DNA of 64,000 bases from G965205725 sp965205725 (GCA_965205725.1 OZ242189.1:2542001-2606000); one strand, 5' to 3'. Counted from the first letter of the stretch, positions 35,423-44,253 are shown. Notes: a model not told the origin generated them from the sequence alone. A program made the numbers and translations.

Positions 35423-35431
35423 TGTGGATAA
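35423..35431 (-). promoter_or_regulatory. DnaA box TTATCCACA (minus strand)
   Basis: TGTGGATAA on the plus strand is the exact reverse complement of the consensus. It lies 131 bp from the first box and faces it. Confidence 0.9.
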
Positions 35432-35560
35432 ATTATTAGAAACATGTTGGTCGATGGCTGTATCGCAAAGAATACAGGGCTCTCAATCAACCGGGACACA
35501 GTGGTTCTTAACCTGCAATATACAACCAGAGGCCTGTGCAGAAAATTAACCGCCTTTCGA

Positions 35561-35589
35561 TTGTATTTAAGGGCCTGTTTACATAGAAT
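35561..35589 (+). promoter_or_regulatory. rpmH promoter
   Basis: TTGTAT (35561-35566) and TAGAAT (35584-35589) are separated by 17 bp and would start a transcript near 35596, about 56 bp before rpmH. Confidence 0.6.
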
Positions 35590-35651
35590 ACACGGCCTTT
35601 TCGGGGGCTATCGAGCTAAATCAGCCCTCGACCATTTTTGGAATTGCAGAC

Positions 35652-35786
35652 ATGAAAAGAACATTTCAACCCAGCGTATTAAAGCGCAAGCGCACCCACG
35701 GCTTTCGTTCGCGCATGGCCACCAAAAGTGGTCGCAGGCTTATCAACCGGCGTCGCGCCAAAGGTCGTAAGCGCCTGGCTGCCTGA
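35652..35786 (+). CDS. rpmH: 50S ribosomal protein L34
   Basis: This 44-residue, highly basic protein begins MKRTFQPSVLKRKRTHGFR and ends RRRAKGRKRLAA, an unmistakable L34. It is the first gene of the rpmH-rnpA-yidD-yidC-mnmE series and reads away from dnaA across the candidate origin. The start codon is unambiguous because L34 begins with this sequence across bacteria. It overlaps no other gene, and rnpA begins 16 bp after its stop. Confidence 0.99.
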   Translation: MKRTFQPSVLKRKRTHGFRSRMATKSGRRLINRRRAKGRKRLAA

Positions 35787-35802
35787 CCCCCGGCTCCTCG
35801 CT

Positions 35803-36165
35803 GTGGGAGACTTCACGTTCGGCAAAGCCCAACGCTTACTGACTGCACAGGATTACCGATGGGTATTTGAGCAGGCAGACGCCAAAGCTTCCCACAAAAA
35901 TCTCCTCCTGTTAGCCAGCCGCAATAATAGCGATTCAAGTCGCCTGGGCCTGGTTATCGCAAAAAAGCATGTTCGGCTTGCGGTTAACCGAAATCGCATC
36001 AAACGTATTGCGCGAGAGGTCTTTCGCCACTGGCTACAAGCCAAACCTGGTATGGATATCGTGCTGTTAGCCAAGCCCGGTATCGACACATTGGCTAATG
36101 GGGATCTCGCGGTAACATTACATCGACAACTGCAACGACTGGAAGACACGTTATGGACTCAGTAG
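35803..36165 (+). CDS. rnpA: Ribonuclease P protein component
   Basis: RnpA is the protein cofactor of RNase P, which matures tRNA 5' ends. The protein carries the motif RLGLVIAKKHVRLAVNRNRIKRIAREVFR (the RNR box). I choose the GTG at 35803 (VGDFTFGKAQRLLTAQDY), which gives 120 residues. The upstream extension of this frame overlaps rpmH and does not look like RnpA. The ribosome-binding site is poor, so coupling to rpmH is likely. yidD starts inside its last codons. Confidence 0.93.
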   Translation: MGDFTFGKAQRLLTAQDYRWVFEQADAKASHKNLLLLASRNNSDSSRLGLVIAKKHVRLAVNRNRIKRIAREVFRHWLQAKPGMDIVLLAKPGIDTLANGDLAVTLHRQLQRLEDTLWTQ

Positions 36166-36383
36166 CTATTCAGGTTATTCGCTGGTACCGGTATCTTGTC
36201 GGCCCACTGCTCGGCCACAATTGCAGGTTTCATCCAAGCTGCTCGCACTATGCCGAGCAGGCCATTCAGGAACACGGGGTAGTGTCCGGTCTCTATTTGG
36301 CACTGTGCCGGTTATCAAAGTGCCACCCCTGGCATGAAGGCGGCATAGACCCCGTGCCTCCAACTCATCACTTGAGCCAATAA
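36153..36383 (+). CDS. yidD: Membrane protein insertion efficiency factor YidD
   Basis: The 76-residue protein has the YidD core IRWYRYLVGPLLGHNCRFHPSCSHYAEQAI with its conserved cysteines, followed by RLSKCHPWHEGGIDPVP. YidD is a small inner-face membrane-associated protein that assists YidC-dependent insertion. It overlaps the rnpA end by 13 bp and precedes yidC by 7 bp, the canonical arrangement. Confidence 0.96.
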   Translation: MDSVAIQVIRWYRYLVGPLLGHNCRFHPSCSHYAEQAIQEHGVVSGLYLALCRLSKCHPWHEGGIDPVPPTHHLSQ

Positions 36384-36390
36384 GACCAGC

Positions 36391-38127
36391 ATGAATTTTC
36401 AACGCACTCTTTTGATCGGGACAATGGCCATTTTGGTATTCATGCTGCTCACCGAATGGGTCAGTTTCTCTGCACAAAAGGCGGAGCATTCCTCTACACA
36501 AAAAACAGAGCGAAATAGCCACACAGTGCCAGCGGCCGAGGCCACGCCTGTTGCAGCGGCAAGTTTAGCCAGCGACTCCAACAACACCCTGACTGGCAGC
36601 AGCCAACCCAAAACTGACGATGAGGATGTTCCCTCTGTGGTTGACGATGTGCTCACCCGCACTGTCGCAACACCGGAATTTAGCAACCCGGTTATCACTG
36701 TAGACACGGATGTAATTCGTGTAGAGATCGACCCTGTTGGTGGCGACATCGTCACTGTCGCCCTGAAACAATACCCGCAAAAACTTGACGCGCCAGAGCA
36801 CCACTTTCTGCTGTTACAGCGGGACGAACAGCGGTACTACGTGGCACAAAGTGGCCTGGTTGGCCAGAACGGAATAGACGGCAAAGGCAGAGCTCAATTC
36901 AGCAGCGCAAAAGCGTCGTACCAAATGAGCGCCGGGGACAATCAGCTGGATGTTGATTTGGTGTATCGAGGGGAGGGCCGTGCCAAGATCATCAAGCGTT
37001 TTAGCTTCCGCCGCGGCGACTATTTGATTGATCTCAACTACCTGGTGGAAAACCAGGGGGCTGAGCGCTGGCAAGCAAACCTGTTCGGCCAAATAAAACG
37101 TGACCACAGTCCAGATCCTTCCGCCAGTTCTGCGGGCAGTATTGGCGTCGTGCCATTCCTGGGAACCGCGCTGACCCAGGCAGATGATCGATTCACCAAG
37201 TTTGATTTTGAAGATATGGCTGAAAATCCTTTTACGGGACAATTGCCGGGTGGCTGGATTGCCATGATTCAGCACTACTTTCTCAGCGCCTGGGTTCCCG
37301 CTAGTGATCTGTCCCATAATTACAGTACGCGAGTCACCCAGGCAGGCTACAATATTGGCGGTTTTACGAGTCCGGCTTTAGTGGTCGACCCAGGGCAAAG
37401 CGGCAAGATTGGCGCCAGCTTCTACGCTGGACCCAAAGACCAGTACCGTCTCAAGGAAATCTCTCCATACCTGGATCTGAGTGTCGACTACGGTTGGTTG
37501 TGGTGGATTGCACAGCCCCTGTTTTGGCTTCTCATAAATATTTATGAGCTGGTGGGCAACTGGGGAACATCCATTATCCTGCTCACTGTCCTGATCAAAG
37601 CTGCATTTTTCCAACTGTCTGCGACCAGTTATAAATCCATGGCCAATATGCGCCGCGTTCAGCCAAAAATGGTCGATATAAAAGAACGCTATGCCGAAGA
37701 CAAACAGAAACAGTCGCAGGCAATGATGGATTTGTACAAGAAGGAAAAAATCAATCCGCTGGGTGGTTGTCTGCCCATACTCGTGCAAATGCCTGTATTC
37801 ATCGCACTCTACTGGGTGCTCATGGAAAGCGTAGAACTGCGTCAAGCACCTTTTTACGGTTGGATCAAAGACCTGTCGGTGATGGACCCCTACTTTATTT
37901 TACCGCTCATTATGGGCGCGAGTATGTGGTTCCAGCAGAAACTAAACCCACCACCGCCTGATCCTATGCAGGCAAAAGTCATGCAGTGGCTGCCTATCGT
38001 GTTTACGTTCTTCTTCCTGTGGTTCCCGGCCGGTCTGGTTCTGTACTGGGTTGCTAACAACCTGCTATCCATTACCCAGCAGTGGATTATCACCAGGCAG
38101 ATTGAAAAGGCAGCGGCAGAACGCTGA
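36391..38127 (+). CDS. yidC: Membrane protein insertase YidC
   Basis: YidC inserts and folds inner-membrane proteins alone or with SecYEG. The 578-residue protein has an N-terminal membrane helix (LLIGTMAILVFMLLTEWV), a large periplasmic beta domain (about residues 100-350) and the conserved five-helix core. The core contains GWLWWIAQPLFWLLINIYELVGNWGTSIILLTVLIKAAFF, PLGGCLPILVQMPVFIALYWVL and LPIVFTFFFLWFPAGLVLYW. The presence of the periplasmic domain is typical for Gram-negative bacteria. Confidence 0.98.
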   Translation: MNFQRTLLIGTMAILVFMLLTEWVSFSAQKAEHSSTQKTERNSHTVPAAEATPVAAASLASDSNNTLTGSSQPKTDDEDVPSVVDDVLTRTVATPEFSNPVITVDTDVIRVEIDPVGGDIVTVALKQYPQKLDAPEHHFLLLQRDEQRYYVAQSGLVGQNGIDGKGRAQFSSAKASYQMSAGDNQLDVDLVYRGEGRAKIIKRFSFRRGDYLIDLNYLVENQGAERWQANLFGQIKRDHSPDPSASSAGSIGVVPFLGTALTQADDRFTKFDFEDMAENPFTGQLPGGWIAMIQHYFLSAWVPASDLSHNYSTRVTQAGYNIGGFTSPALVVDPGQSGKIGASFYAGPKDQYRLKEISPYLDLSVDYGWLWWIAQPLFWLLINIYELVGNWGTSIILLTVLIKAAFFQLSATSYKSMANMRRVQPKMVDIKERYAEDKQKQSQAMMDLYKKEKINPLGGCLPILVQMPVFIALYWVLMESVELRQAPFYGWIKDLSVMDPYFILPLIMGASMWFQQKLNPPPPDPMQAKVMQWLPIVFTFFFLWFPAGLVLYWVANNLLSITQQWIITRQIEKAAAER

Positions 38128-38149
38128 TCCGACCGCTACACTTGCTGTC

Positions 38150-39514
38150 ATGGCAAACCCGACATCTCCAGACACCGATACCATTGCCGCCATTGCCACA
38201 CCCGCCGGTCGGGGTGGTATTGGCATCGTTCGTTTATCGGGCCCCAGGGCTCTGTCTATCGGCCGACAACTCACCGGCACCCGCCTTATTGCCCGACACG
38301 CACACTACCGCCATTTCACCCGCGTCGGCCACAAGGACACAATCATAGACAGCGGTATCGCGCTCTATTTCCCTGCACCCCATTCGTTTACTGGCGAAGA
38401 CGTTGTTGAACTGCAAGGACACGGCGGCCCAATAGTGATGGACATGCTGTTACAGGCCTGTTGTGAAATGGGCGCCCGCCAGGCCCGGGCGGGAGAGTTT
38501 TCAGAGCGGGCCTATTTGAATGACAAAATAGATCTGACACAAGCCGAGGCAATGGCTGATCTAATCAACAGCACCACTGAAGCAGCCGCTCGAAATGCCA
38601 ATCGATCACTGCGGGGAAACTTTGCGAAGGAAATCGACAAACTGCTGAAACTGGTTGTTAATCTCCGCGTCTATGTTGAGGCAGCTATCGATTTTCCTGA
38701 AGAAGAAATCGACTTTATTGAGGAGGGTGGTGTACTCCAAAGGCTGCTTACAATCATCGAACAAGTCGAGGAGGTTGTCCATACAGCCAAGCAGGGCAGC
38801 TTGATGAGCGAAGGTATTCGGCTGGTGATCGCCGGTAAACCCAATGCCGGAAAATCCAGCTTACTCAATGCCTTGAGCGGGGATGAAGCGGCGATAGTCA
38901 CCCCAATCGCCGGCACCACACGGGATGTATTGCGCGAACATATCGAAATTGATGGCCTGCCCTTCCACTTGATTGATACAGCAGGCCTGCGAGACAAACC
39001 AGAGGAAATAGAGCGGGAAGGTATTCGCCGGGCCCGGCTGGAAATAGAAGCGGCAGACCATGTGCTCGTTGTTATCGACTCCACCCAGGTTAATGACCCG
39101 GCGGAAGTTATTGCAGAGGTGCCAGAGAACACCGCAGTCACCTACGTCTACAACAAATGTGATTTGTCGGGTACCGACGTGTCAGCCAGCACAATCGGGG
39201 GGGAAACCCGCGTGTATTTGTCGGCAAAAACGGGGGAGGGGATTGAGTTATTGCAACAACATCTCAAAACCAGCGCCGGATTTAGCAGTGCTGAGTCAGG
39301 GCAATTCAGTGCCCGGCGGCGCCATTTAGACGCGCTGAGGCTCACCCAAAAAGCCCTGGAATCTGCCTGTGGGCAATTGCAGTCAGGCGGTGCTGGAGAA
39401 CTTTTGGCCGAAGATTTAAGACAGTGTCAGCAATATCTCGGTGAAATATGCGGTACCTTTACCAGTGATGCACTGCTCGGGGAAATATTTTCCAGCTTTT
39501 GTATAGGCAAATAG
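38150..39514 (+). CDS. mnmE: tRNA modification GTPase MnmE
   Basis: MnmE works with MnmG to add the aminomethyl or carboxymethylaminomethyl group at wobble U34. The chosen ATG at 38150 gives 454 residues, the usual length; the frame remains open into yidC but that extension is not homologous. The N-terminal folate-binding domain starts DTIAAIATPAGRGGIGIVRLSG. The G domain has GKPNAGKSSLLNALSG and DTAGLRD, and the C-terminus is CIGK with its essential Cys. mnmG follows after an unusually long 461-bp gap. Confidence 0.97.
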   Translation: MANPTSPDTDTIAAIATPAGRGGIGIVRLSGPRALSIGRQLTGTRLIARHAHYRHFTRVGHKDTIIDSGIALYFPAPHSFTGEDVVELQGHGGPIVMDMLLQACCEMGARQARAGEFSERAYLNDKIDLTQAEAMADLINSTTEAAARNANRSLRGNFAKEIDKLLKLVVNLRVYVEAAIDFPEEEIDFIEEGGVLQRLLTIIEQVEEVVHTAKQGSLMSEGIRLVIAGKPNAGKSSLLNALSGDEAAIVTPIAGTTRDVLREHIEIDGLPFHLIDTAGLRDKPEEIEREGIRRARLEIEAADHVLVVIDSTQVNDPAEVIAEVPENTAVTYVYNKCDLSGTDVSASTIGGETRVYLSAKTGEGIELLQQHLKTSAGFSSAESGQFSARRRHLDALRLTQKALESACGQLQSGGAGELLAEDLRQCQQYLGEICGTFTSDALLGEIFSSFCIGK

Positions 39515-39904
39515 CGATGAATCTCTTTCAACCCTGTTTGACGGGCTCAATCTACAACAATAGAACAGGCTATCCACACCCAACCTCAAAACAAAAAGAA
39601 CGGTGCACAAATCGGGAATAAATACTGACCGGAGAGTGGATTAAATTAAAGGTTTTATCGGCACTTATCCGGCACTTATAAAAAAGGGCAGACTATCCCC
39701 AATCTGAGCACAGCAAGCACAGGCTAACAACAGGCTTTAAACACCGGGATATACCTGTGGCAAAGCTATGATAAGCAAAAGAAAAAAGGACTTATCCCCA
39801 CAAACTGACAGTGCTAATAATTACTACTATAAATATCTTCTAACTACACTGCATAGATCAAACATATAGCAAACAACAGCGTTAATATCAGGGCGTATTG
39901 AATT
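39515..39904. other. Long AT-rich gap upstream of mnmG with DnaA-box-like sites
   Basis: I find no gene in this stretch. It contains near-consensus DnaA boxes CTATCCACA (39570-39578), CTATCCCCA (39693-39701) and TTATCCCCA (39792-39800), each with one or two mismatches. It also has a tandem CGGCACTTATC / CGGCACTTATA and AT-rich DNA around 39815-39895. It may be a DnaA-titration or secondary origin-like region, or simply the long leader of mnmG. Confidence 0.4.
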
Positions 39905-39933
39905 TTGTAGAGCTCGCACCCAACCCGTATAAT
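39905..39933 (+). promoter_or_regulatory. mnmG promoter
   Basis: TTGTAG (39905-39910) and a perfect TATAAT (39928-39933) are 17 bp apart, giving a start near 39940 and a leader of about 36 nt before the mnmG ATG. The leader contains the start-codon duplication described next. Confidence 0.65.
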
Positions 39934-39952
39934 GTGCAGCACTACGGATACT

Positions 39953-39984
39953 CAACACCATGAATACCCAACACCATGAATACC
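39953..39984 (+). repeat. 16-bp duplication that copies the mnmG start codon
   Basis: CAACACCATGAATACC occurs twice in tandem, followed by six bases of a third unit. Each unit carries an ATG: one at 39960, out of frame, and one at 39976, the mnmG start. The first opens a 12-codon frame ending TGA at 39996-39998, inside mnmG. Confidence 0.9.
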
Positions 39985-41868
39985 CAACACACTTTTGATG
40001 TCATTGTTATCGGCGGCGGGCATGCAGGCACTGAGGCTTGCCTTGCCGCTGCGCGCATGGGTTGCCACACGCTGTTGGTCAGCCATCGGCTTGATACCCT
40101 GGGCCAAATGTCCTGCAACCCGGCAATTGGTGGCATTGGGAAAAGTCACCTGGTCAAAGAAGTCGATGCTATGGGCGGAGCTATGGCCCGCGCAACCGAT
40201 TTGGCGGGTATTCAATTTCGCACACTAAACTCGCGCAAGGGCCCCGCTGTTCGAGCCACCCGCGCTCAAGCTGACCGCATTCTCTACCGCAATGCGATAC
40301 GGGGTTTGTTGGAAAACCAACCTAACTTGTCTATTTTTCAGCAGGCGGTTGACGACCTCATTGTCGAGGGTGGGCGCGTCCGCGGTGTTGTCACCCAAAC
40401 CGGCTTGAACTTTTACGCACCGGCCGTGGTGCTGACCACGGGCACTTTTCTCGGCGGTAAAATTCATATTGGTTTAGAAAGCCACAGCGCCGGTCGCGCC
40501 GGAGAGCCACCGTCCATCGCCCTCGCCCAGAGGCTCAGGGAGCTGCCGTTTCGGGTGGGGAGACTGAAAACCGGAACGCCACCGCGTATTGATGCAAGCA
40601 GCGTTAATTTCTCGCTGATGGAAGAACAGTGGGGAGACGAAGTCCGACCGGTCATGTCATTCATGGGTGAGGTGTCTGACCATCCTGAACAGCGGTGTTG
40701 CTGGATTACCCACACCAATGAAAAAACTCACGCTATTATCCGCTCTGGTTTGGACCGCTCCCCCATGTATAGTGATCAAGCCGCTATTGAGGGAGCGGGT
40801 CCTCGTTACTGTCCGTCGGTAGAGGACAAAATACATCGCTTTGCCGATAAAAATTCGCATCAGGTGTTTGTCGAACCAGAGGGGCTTACCAGCAGCGAAC
40901 TTTACCCTAATGGTATCTCTACCAGTCTGCCCTGTGATATCCAGCGGCAACTGGTGCATTCCATTAACGGGTTTGAAAACGCGCGCATTACCCGGCCCGG
41001 CTATGCGATTGAATATGATTTCTTTGACGCCCGTGACTTACAGTATTCACTGCAAACCAAACTGATCGGGGGTTTGTATTTTGCGGGGCAGATTAACGGC
41101 ACGACAGGTTATGAAGAAGCGGCGGCGCAAGGGCTGTTGGCGGGCATCAATGCGGCATTACAAGTACAGGGCAAAGACAGTTGGTGCCCGCGCCGAGATG
41201 AAGCCTACATGGGGGTTTTAGTCGACGATCTGATCACCAGAGGTACTGCGGAACCCTATCGCATGTTCACTTCTCGGGCCGAGTATCGCCTGCTGTTGCG
41301 CGAAGACAATGCGGATATTCGTTTGACCACCCAGGCCAGAGAGCTCGGCCTTGTAGGAGAGCAGCGCTGGCAGCGGTTGCAGGAAAAAATGCTTGGAATC
41401 GCAGAGGAAGAGCAGCGCCTGGCAACGAGCTGGGTGCAGCCGAATTCCACTGCGGCGCGCGCTATTGAGCAGAAATTGGCTAAGCCACTCAGCCATGAAT
41501 ACAGTCTGGCAGAATTATTGAAACGCCCAGAGCTTGATTACACCGATGTTGCCGGGCTGGTGGGCGCAGCTCACGCTGACGAGCAAGTTGCCCAGCAAAT
41601 AGAAATTCAGGCAAAGTACGCCGGCTATATCGACCGCCAGCAGGAAGACATCGAACGACTGCGCAGGTACGAAAATACGTCACTGCCACAAAACCTGGAT
41701 GTAACCGCGATTGCAGGTCTTTCAAATGAGGTAAAACAGAAGTTGGCGACCGCCCAGCCCGAGACGTTGGCGCGCGCATCCCGCATCCCGGGTGTGACGC
41801 CAGCGGCACTCTCTCTGTTGCTGATCCACTTGAAAAAAAGGGCCGCGCTGGAACGGCGCAGCGCTTGA
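39976..41868 (+). CDS. mnmG: tRNA U34 carboxymethylaminomethyl modification enzyme MnmG (GidA)
   Basis: MnmG is the FAD-dependent partner of MnmE. The 630-residue length is standard. It starts MNTQHTFDVIVIGGGHAGTEAC with the FAD-binding GxGxxG variant. The conserved CNPAIGGIGKSHLVKEVDAMGG and GLYFAGQINGTTGYEEAAAQG follow, and the C-terminal helical domain ends PGVTPAALSLLLIHLKK. The ATG at 39976 lies in the second copy of a 16-bp duplication. rsmG follows after a short gap. Confidence 0.98.
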   Translation: MNTQHTFDVIVIGGGHAGTEACLAAARMGCHTLLVSHRLDTLGQMSCNPAIGGIGKSHLVKEVDAMGGAMARATDLAGIQFRTLNSRKGPAVRATRAQADRILYRNAIRGLLENQPNLSIFQQAVDDLIVEGGRVRGVVTQTGLNFYAPAVVLTTGTFLGGKIHIGLESHSAGRAGEPPSIALAQRLRELPFRVGRLKTGTPPRIDASSVNFSLMEEQWGDEVRPVMSFMGEVSDHPEQRCCWITHTNEKTHAIIRSGLDRSPMYSDQAAIEGAGPRYCPSVEDKIHRFADKNSHQVFVEPEGLTSSELYPNGISTSLPCDIQRQLVHSINGFENARITRPGYAIEYDFFDARDLQYSLQTKLIGGLYFAGQINGTTGYEEAAAQGLLAGINAALQVQGKDSWCPRRDEAYMGVLVDDLITRGTAEPYRMFTSRAEYRLLLREDNADIRLTTQARELGLVGEQRWQRLQEKMLGIAEEEQRLATSWVQPNSTAARAIEQKLAKPLSHEYSLAELLKRPELDYTDVAGLVGAAHADEQVAQQIEIQAKYAGYIDRQQEDIERLRRYENTSLPQNLDVTAIAGLSNEVKQKLATAQPETLARASRIPGVTPAALSLLLIHLKKRAALERRSA

Positions 41869-41933
41869 ACACATGGGGTTAATCCATAACCAGTAAGCCC
41901 TGGGAAGCAATTCTCGATAGCGGTTTAGACACG

Positions 41934-42548
41934 TTGGGTCTGGCCGAGCCGGTAAATCTGCGCGACAAGCTGTTGGCCTATTTGAATCTGCTGCAACGCT
42001 GGGGCAAGGCCTATAACCTTACATCGATCCGCAAACCTGAAGATATGGTTGTGCGTCATTTGCTGGATAGTTTGGCGATCGCCCCCCTGCTCGGGCAACG
42101 TCCAGGTGCCTGTATCGACGTGGGTACCGGTGCAGGGTTGCCAGGTATTCCGCTGGCTCTGGTATTTCCTGAGCGTCAGTTTTCTTTGCTGGATAGCAAC
42201 GGGAAAAAGACCCGCTTTCTATTTCAGGTGAAAACCGAGCTGGGCTTGGCTAATATGGTTGTTCGCGGGAGCCGGGTAGAAGCCTATCAACCCGAGCAGA
42301 AATATGCAGTCGTGCTGTCCAGGGCGTTCTCAAGTCTGTCTCAGATAGTGGTCAGTTGCAATCATCTACTGACGGAGAATGGCCGCTTTCTCGCAATGAA
42401 AGGCATGTATCCGGAGCAGGAGTTGGCCGAACTTCCCGCCGCCGTGGAGCTGGTTTCAGTTCATAAACTAACAGTGCCACAGCTTGATGAAGAGCGGCAT
42501 TTAATTGAATTACGCAGAGTGTGGGGAGAACAAGTGTGGCCCGAGTGA
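41934..42548 (+). CDS. rsmG: 16S rRNA m7G527 methyltransferase RsmG (start uncertain)
   Basis: RsmG methylates G527 of 16S rRNA. The core has KAYNLTSIRKPEDMVVRHLLDSL, the SAM-binding DVGTGAGLPGIPLALVFP, and a late VVLSRAFSSL segment. The coordinates use a TTG at 41934, which trims the N-terminus by about 20 residues relative to family members. The same frame continues back to a TAA at about 41892, with PWEAILDSGLDTLGLAEP looking homologous but with only ATA as a possible earlier start. An ATG at 41873 is in another frame and stops after seven codons. parA overlaps its end. Confidence 0.88.
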   Translation: MGLAEPVNLRDKLLAYLNLLQRWGKAYNLTSIRKPEDMVVRHLLDSLAIAPLLGQRPGACIDVGTGAGLPGIPLALVFPERQFSLLDSNGKKTRFLFQVKTELGLANMVVRGSRVEAYQPEQKYAVVLSRAFSSLSQIVVSCNHLLTENGRFLAMKGMYPEQELAELPAAVELVSVHKLTVPQLDEERHLIELRRVWGEQVWPE

Positions 42549-43369
42549 TTGCGATAGCGAACCAGAAAGGCGGGGTGGGGAAAACCACCACCTGCGTCAA
42601 TCTGGCGGCATCGCTGGCCGCCACCAGGAAGCGGGTGCTGCTGGTTGATCTTGACCCGCAGGGAAACGCGACCATGGGCAGCGGTGTTGACAAGTATGAG
42701 CTGCCCCGGTCTGTTTACGATGTATTGGTACACCGCGCGGCTATTGCCAGCGTTTTACAATATGCTGAAGCAAGCGGCTTCGAGGTAGTGGGTTCCAATG
42801 GTGATCTGACAGCCGCCGAAGTTGAACTGTTAACGGTTGACCATAAAGAGCGGCGCTTGCAGGAAGCATTGCAGCCCGCCTTACAAAGTTATGATTATGT
42901 GCTGATAGATTGTCCGCCGTCTCTGAATATGCTGACACTTAACGGGCTCATTGCTGCCGATAGCGTTCTGGTGACCATGCAGTGTGAGTACTATGCCCTG
43001 GAAGGTTTATCTGCGTTGATGGATACGATCCAGAAAGTGAAGGAGTCGGTTAATCCACACCTGGAAGTGGAAGGCATACTGCGGACCATGTATGACCCGC
43101 GCAATAGTTTGACCCTCGAAGTGTCTGCGCAGTTGCAGCAGCACTTTGGAGAGCGTGTTTACCGCACAGTCATACCGCGCAACGTGCGCCTGGCAGAAGC
43201 GCCAAGTTTTGGTCTGCCCGCGCTGCAATATAATGCCAAGTCTCGCGGCGCGAAGGCCTACCTGGCATTGGCCGGGGAAATAATCAGGCGCGCAGATGAA
43301 CAAATTAACGAACCCAGGGTGATACAAGACACAACCATACAACCTGCACTTACGACGGAGAACCAGTGA
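42536..43369 (+). CDS. parA: Chromosome partition ATPase ParA (Soj)
   Basis: ParA is the Walker-type ATPase that moves ParB-parS complexes during chromosome segregation. The deviant Walker A motif KGGVGKTTTCVNLA lies near the start, with DLDPQGNATMG and IDCPPSLNMLTLNGLIAAD later. I choose GTG at 42536 (VARVIAIANQKGG), which has GGGGAGA just upstream, giving 277 residues; an in-frame GTG at 42521 is an alternative. It overlaps rsmG by 13 bp and parB by four. Its parS targets lie in recF. Confidence 0.95.
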   Translation: MARVIAIANQKGGVGKTTTCVNLAASLAATRKRVLLVDLDPQGNATMGSGVDKYELPRSVYDVLVHRAAIASVLQYAEASGFEVVGSNGDLTAAEVELLTVDHKERRLQEALQPALQSYDYVLIDCPPSLNMLTLNGLIAADSVLVTMQCEYYALEGLSALMDTIQKVKESVNPHLEVEGILRTMYDPRNSLTLEVSAQLQQHFGERVYRTVIPRNVRLAEAPSFGLPALQYNAKSRGAKAYLALAGEIIRRADEQINEPRVIQDTTIQPALTTENQ

Positions 43370-44253
43370 TGGCCGCTAAAAAAAGAGGCCTGGGTCGAGG
43401 CCTTGATGCACTGCTAGGGTCTGGCAGCCACAGGGCGTCGGCTACCCCAAACCCTGTAGATTCAAATGTGTCAGAGCATGAACTGAAAGACGTGCGGATA
43501 GAGTTAATCCAGCGCGGCAAATACCAGCCGCGGCGGGACATGGATGATGAAGCCCTGGCAGAGCTGGCGCAGAGCATTCGTGTTCAAGGTGTTATGCAGC
43601 CAGTTGTTCTGCGACCGATTTCCGCTGACGAATATGAAATTATCGCCGGCGAGCGCCGCTGGCGCGCCACACAGTTGGCAGGACTGGATACCATTCCCGC
43701 AATTATTCGCGATGTTCCGGATGAAGCTGTTGTGGCGATGGCATTGATAGAAAATATCCAGCGCGAAGACCTCAATCCGATTGAAGAAGCCATGGCGATG
43801 CAGCGCCTGCAACAGGATTTTTTGCTTACACACCAACAAATCGCGGAGGCGCTGGGTAAAAGCAGAACCACAGTGACTAATCTGCTGAGATTAATGAGCT
43901 TGCAGGCTGATGTACGCCGCATGCTGGAACACGACGATCTCGAAATGGGCCATGCCCGCGCACTATTGGGTCTGCCTGCTGCCGATCAGTCTGCTGCGGC
44001 GCACACCGTTGTTGGGAAGGGCTTATCTGTACGCCAGACCGAGAAGCTGGTTTGCCAAATCAAGGCGGCTAAAAACAAATCTACACCAACAAAACCGTTG
44101 ATCGACCCCAATATTCGCAGTTTGCAAGACGAGCTCTCTGCCAAACTTGGGACCAGGGTACAAATTCAACACACGACAAAAGGTAAAGGTAAACTGGTGT
44201 TGCCCTACAGTTCGCTGGATGAACTCGACGGTATTCTCAAACATATCAGGTAG
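43366..44253 (+). CDS. parB: Chromosome partition protein ParB (Spo0J)
   Basis: ParB binds parS and, through CTP hydrolysis, spreads along DNA. The 295-residue protein has the N-terminal RGLGRGLDALLGSG and the ParB/Srx nuclease-like CTP domain with IIAGERRWRATQLAG and ALIENIQREDLNPIEEA. A helix-turn-helix (THQQIAEALGKSRTTVTNLLRLMSL) and a C-terminal dimer domain follow. The atp operon, the usual downstream neighbour in pseudomonads, is missing: a 12-bp repeat array and insertion sequences start 12 bp after the stop. Confidence 0.97.
   Translation: MMAAKKRGLGRGLDALLGSGSHRASATPNPVDSNVSEHELKDVRIELIQRGKYQPRRDMDDEALAELAQSIRVQGVMQPVVLRPISADEYEIIAGERRWRATQLAGLDTIPAIIRDVPDEAVVAMALIENIQREDLNPIEEAMAMQRLQQDFLLTHQQIAEALGKSRTTVTNLLRLMSLQADVRRMLEHDDLEMGHARALLGLPAADQSAAAHTVVGKGLSVRQTEKLVCQIKAAKNKSTPTKPLIDPNIRSLQDELSAKLGTRVQIQHTTKGKGKLVLPYSSLDELDGILKHIR

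Larger units (their letters stand above)
35145..35595. other. oriC: Candidate replication origin oriC
   Basis: The dnaA-rpmH gap is strongly AT-rich and holds two perfect DnaA boxes in opposite orientation (35292-35300 and 35423-35431). It also holds two copies of GGGTTTTAGA (35229, 35281) and AT-tracts such as AATTTTTTTAACCC and AAAAAATTAATATT suited to unwinding. An inverted repeat ATTCGCC/GGCGAAT (35189-35195, 35206-35212) lies in the dnaA leader. Gene context matches the mapped pseudomonad origin. Function is inferred. Confidence 0.75.

Noticed and set aside
35445..35786. Plus-strand frame of about 108 codons across the origin and rpmH
   Set aside because: It is a shadow: the real gene in this stretch is rpmH in another frame, and the rest covers the candidate origin.
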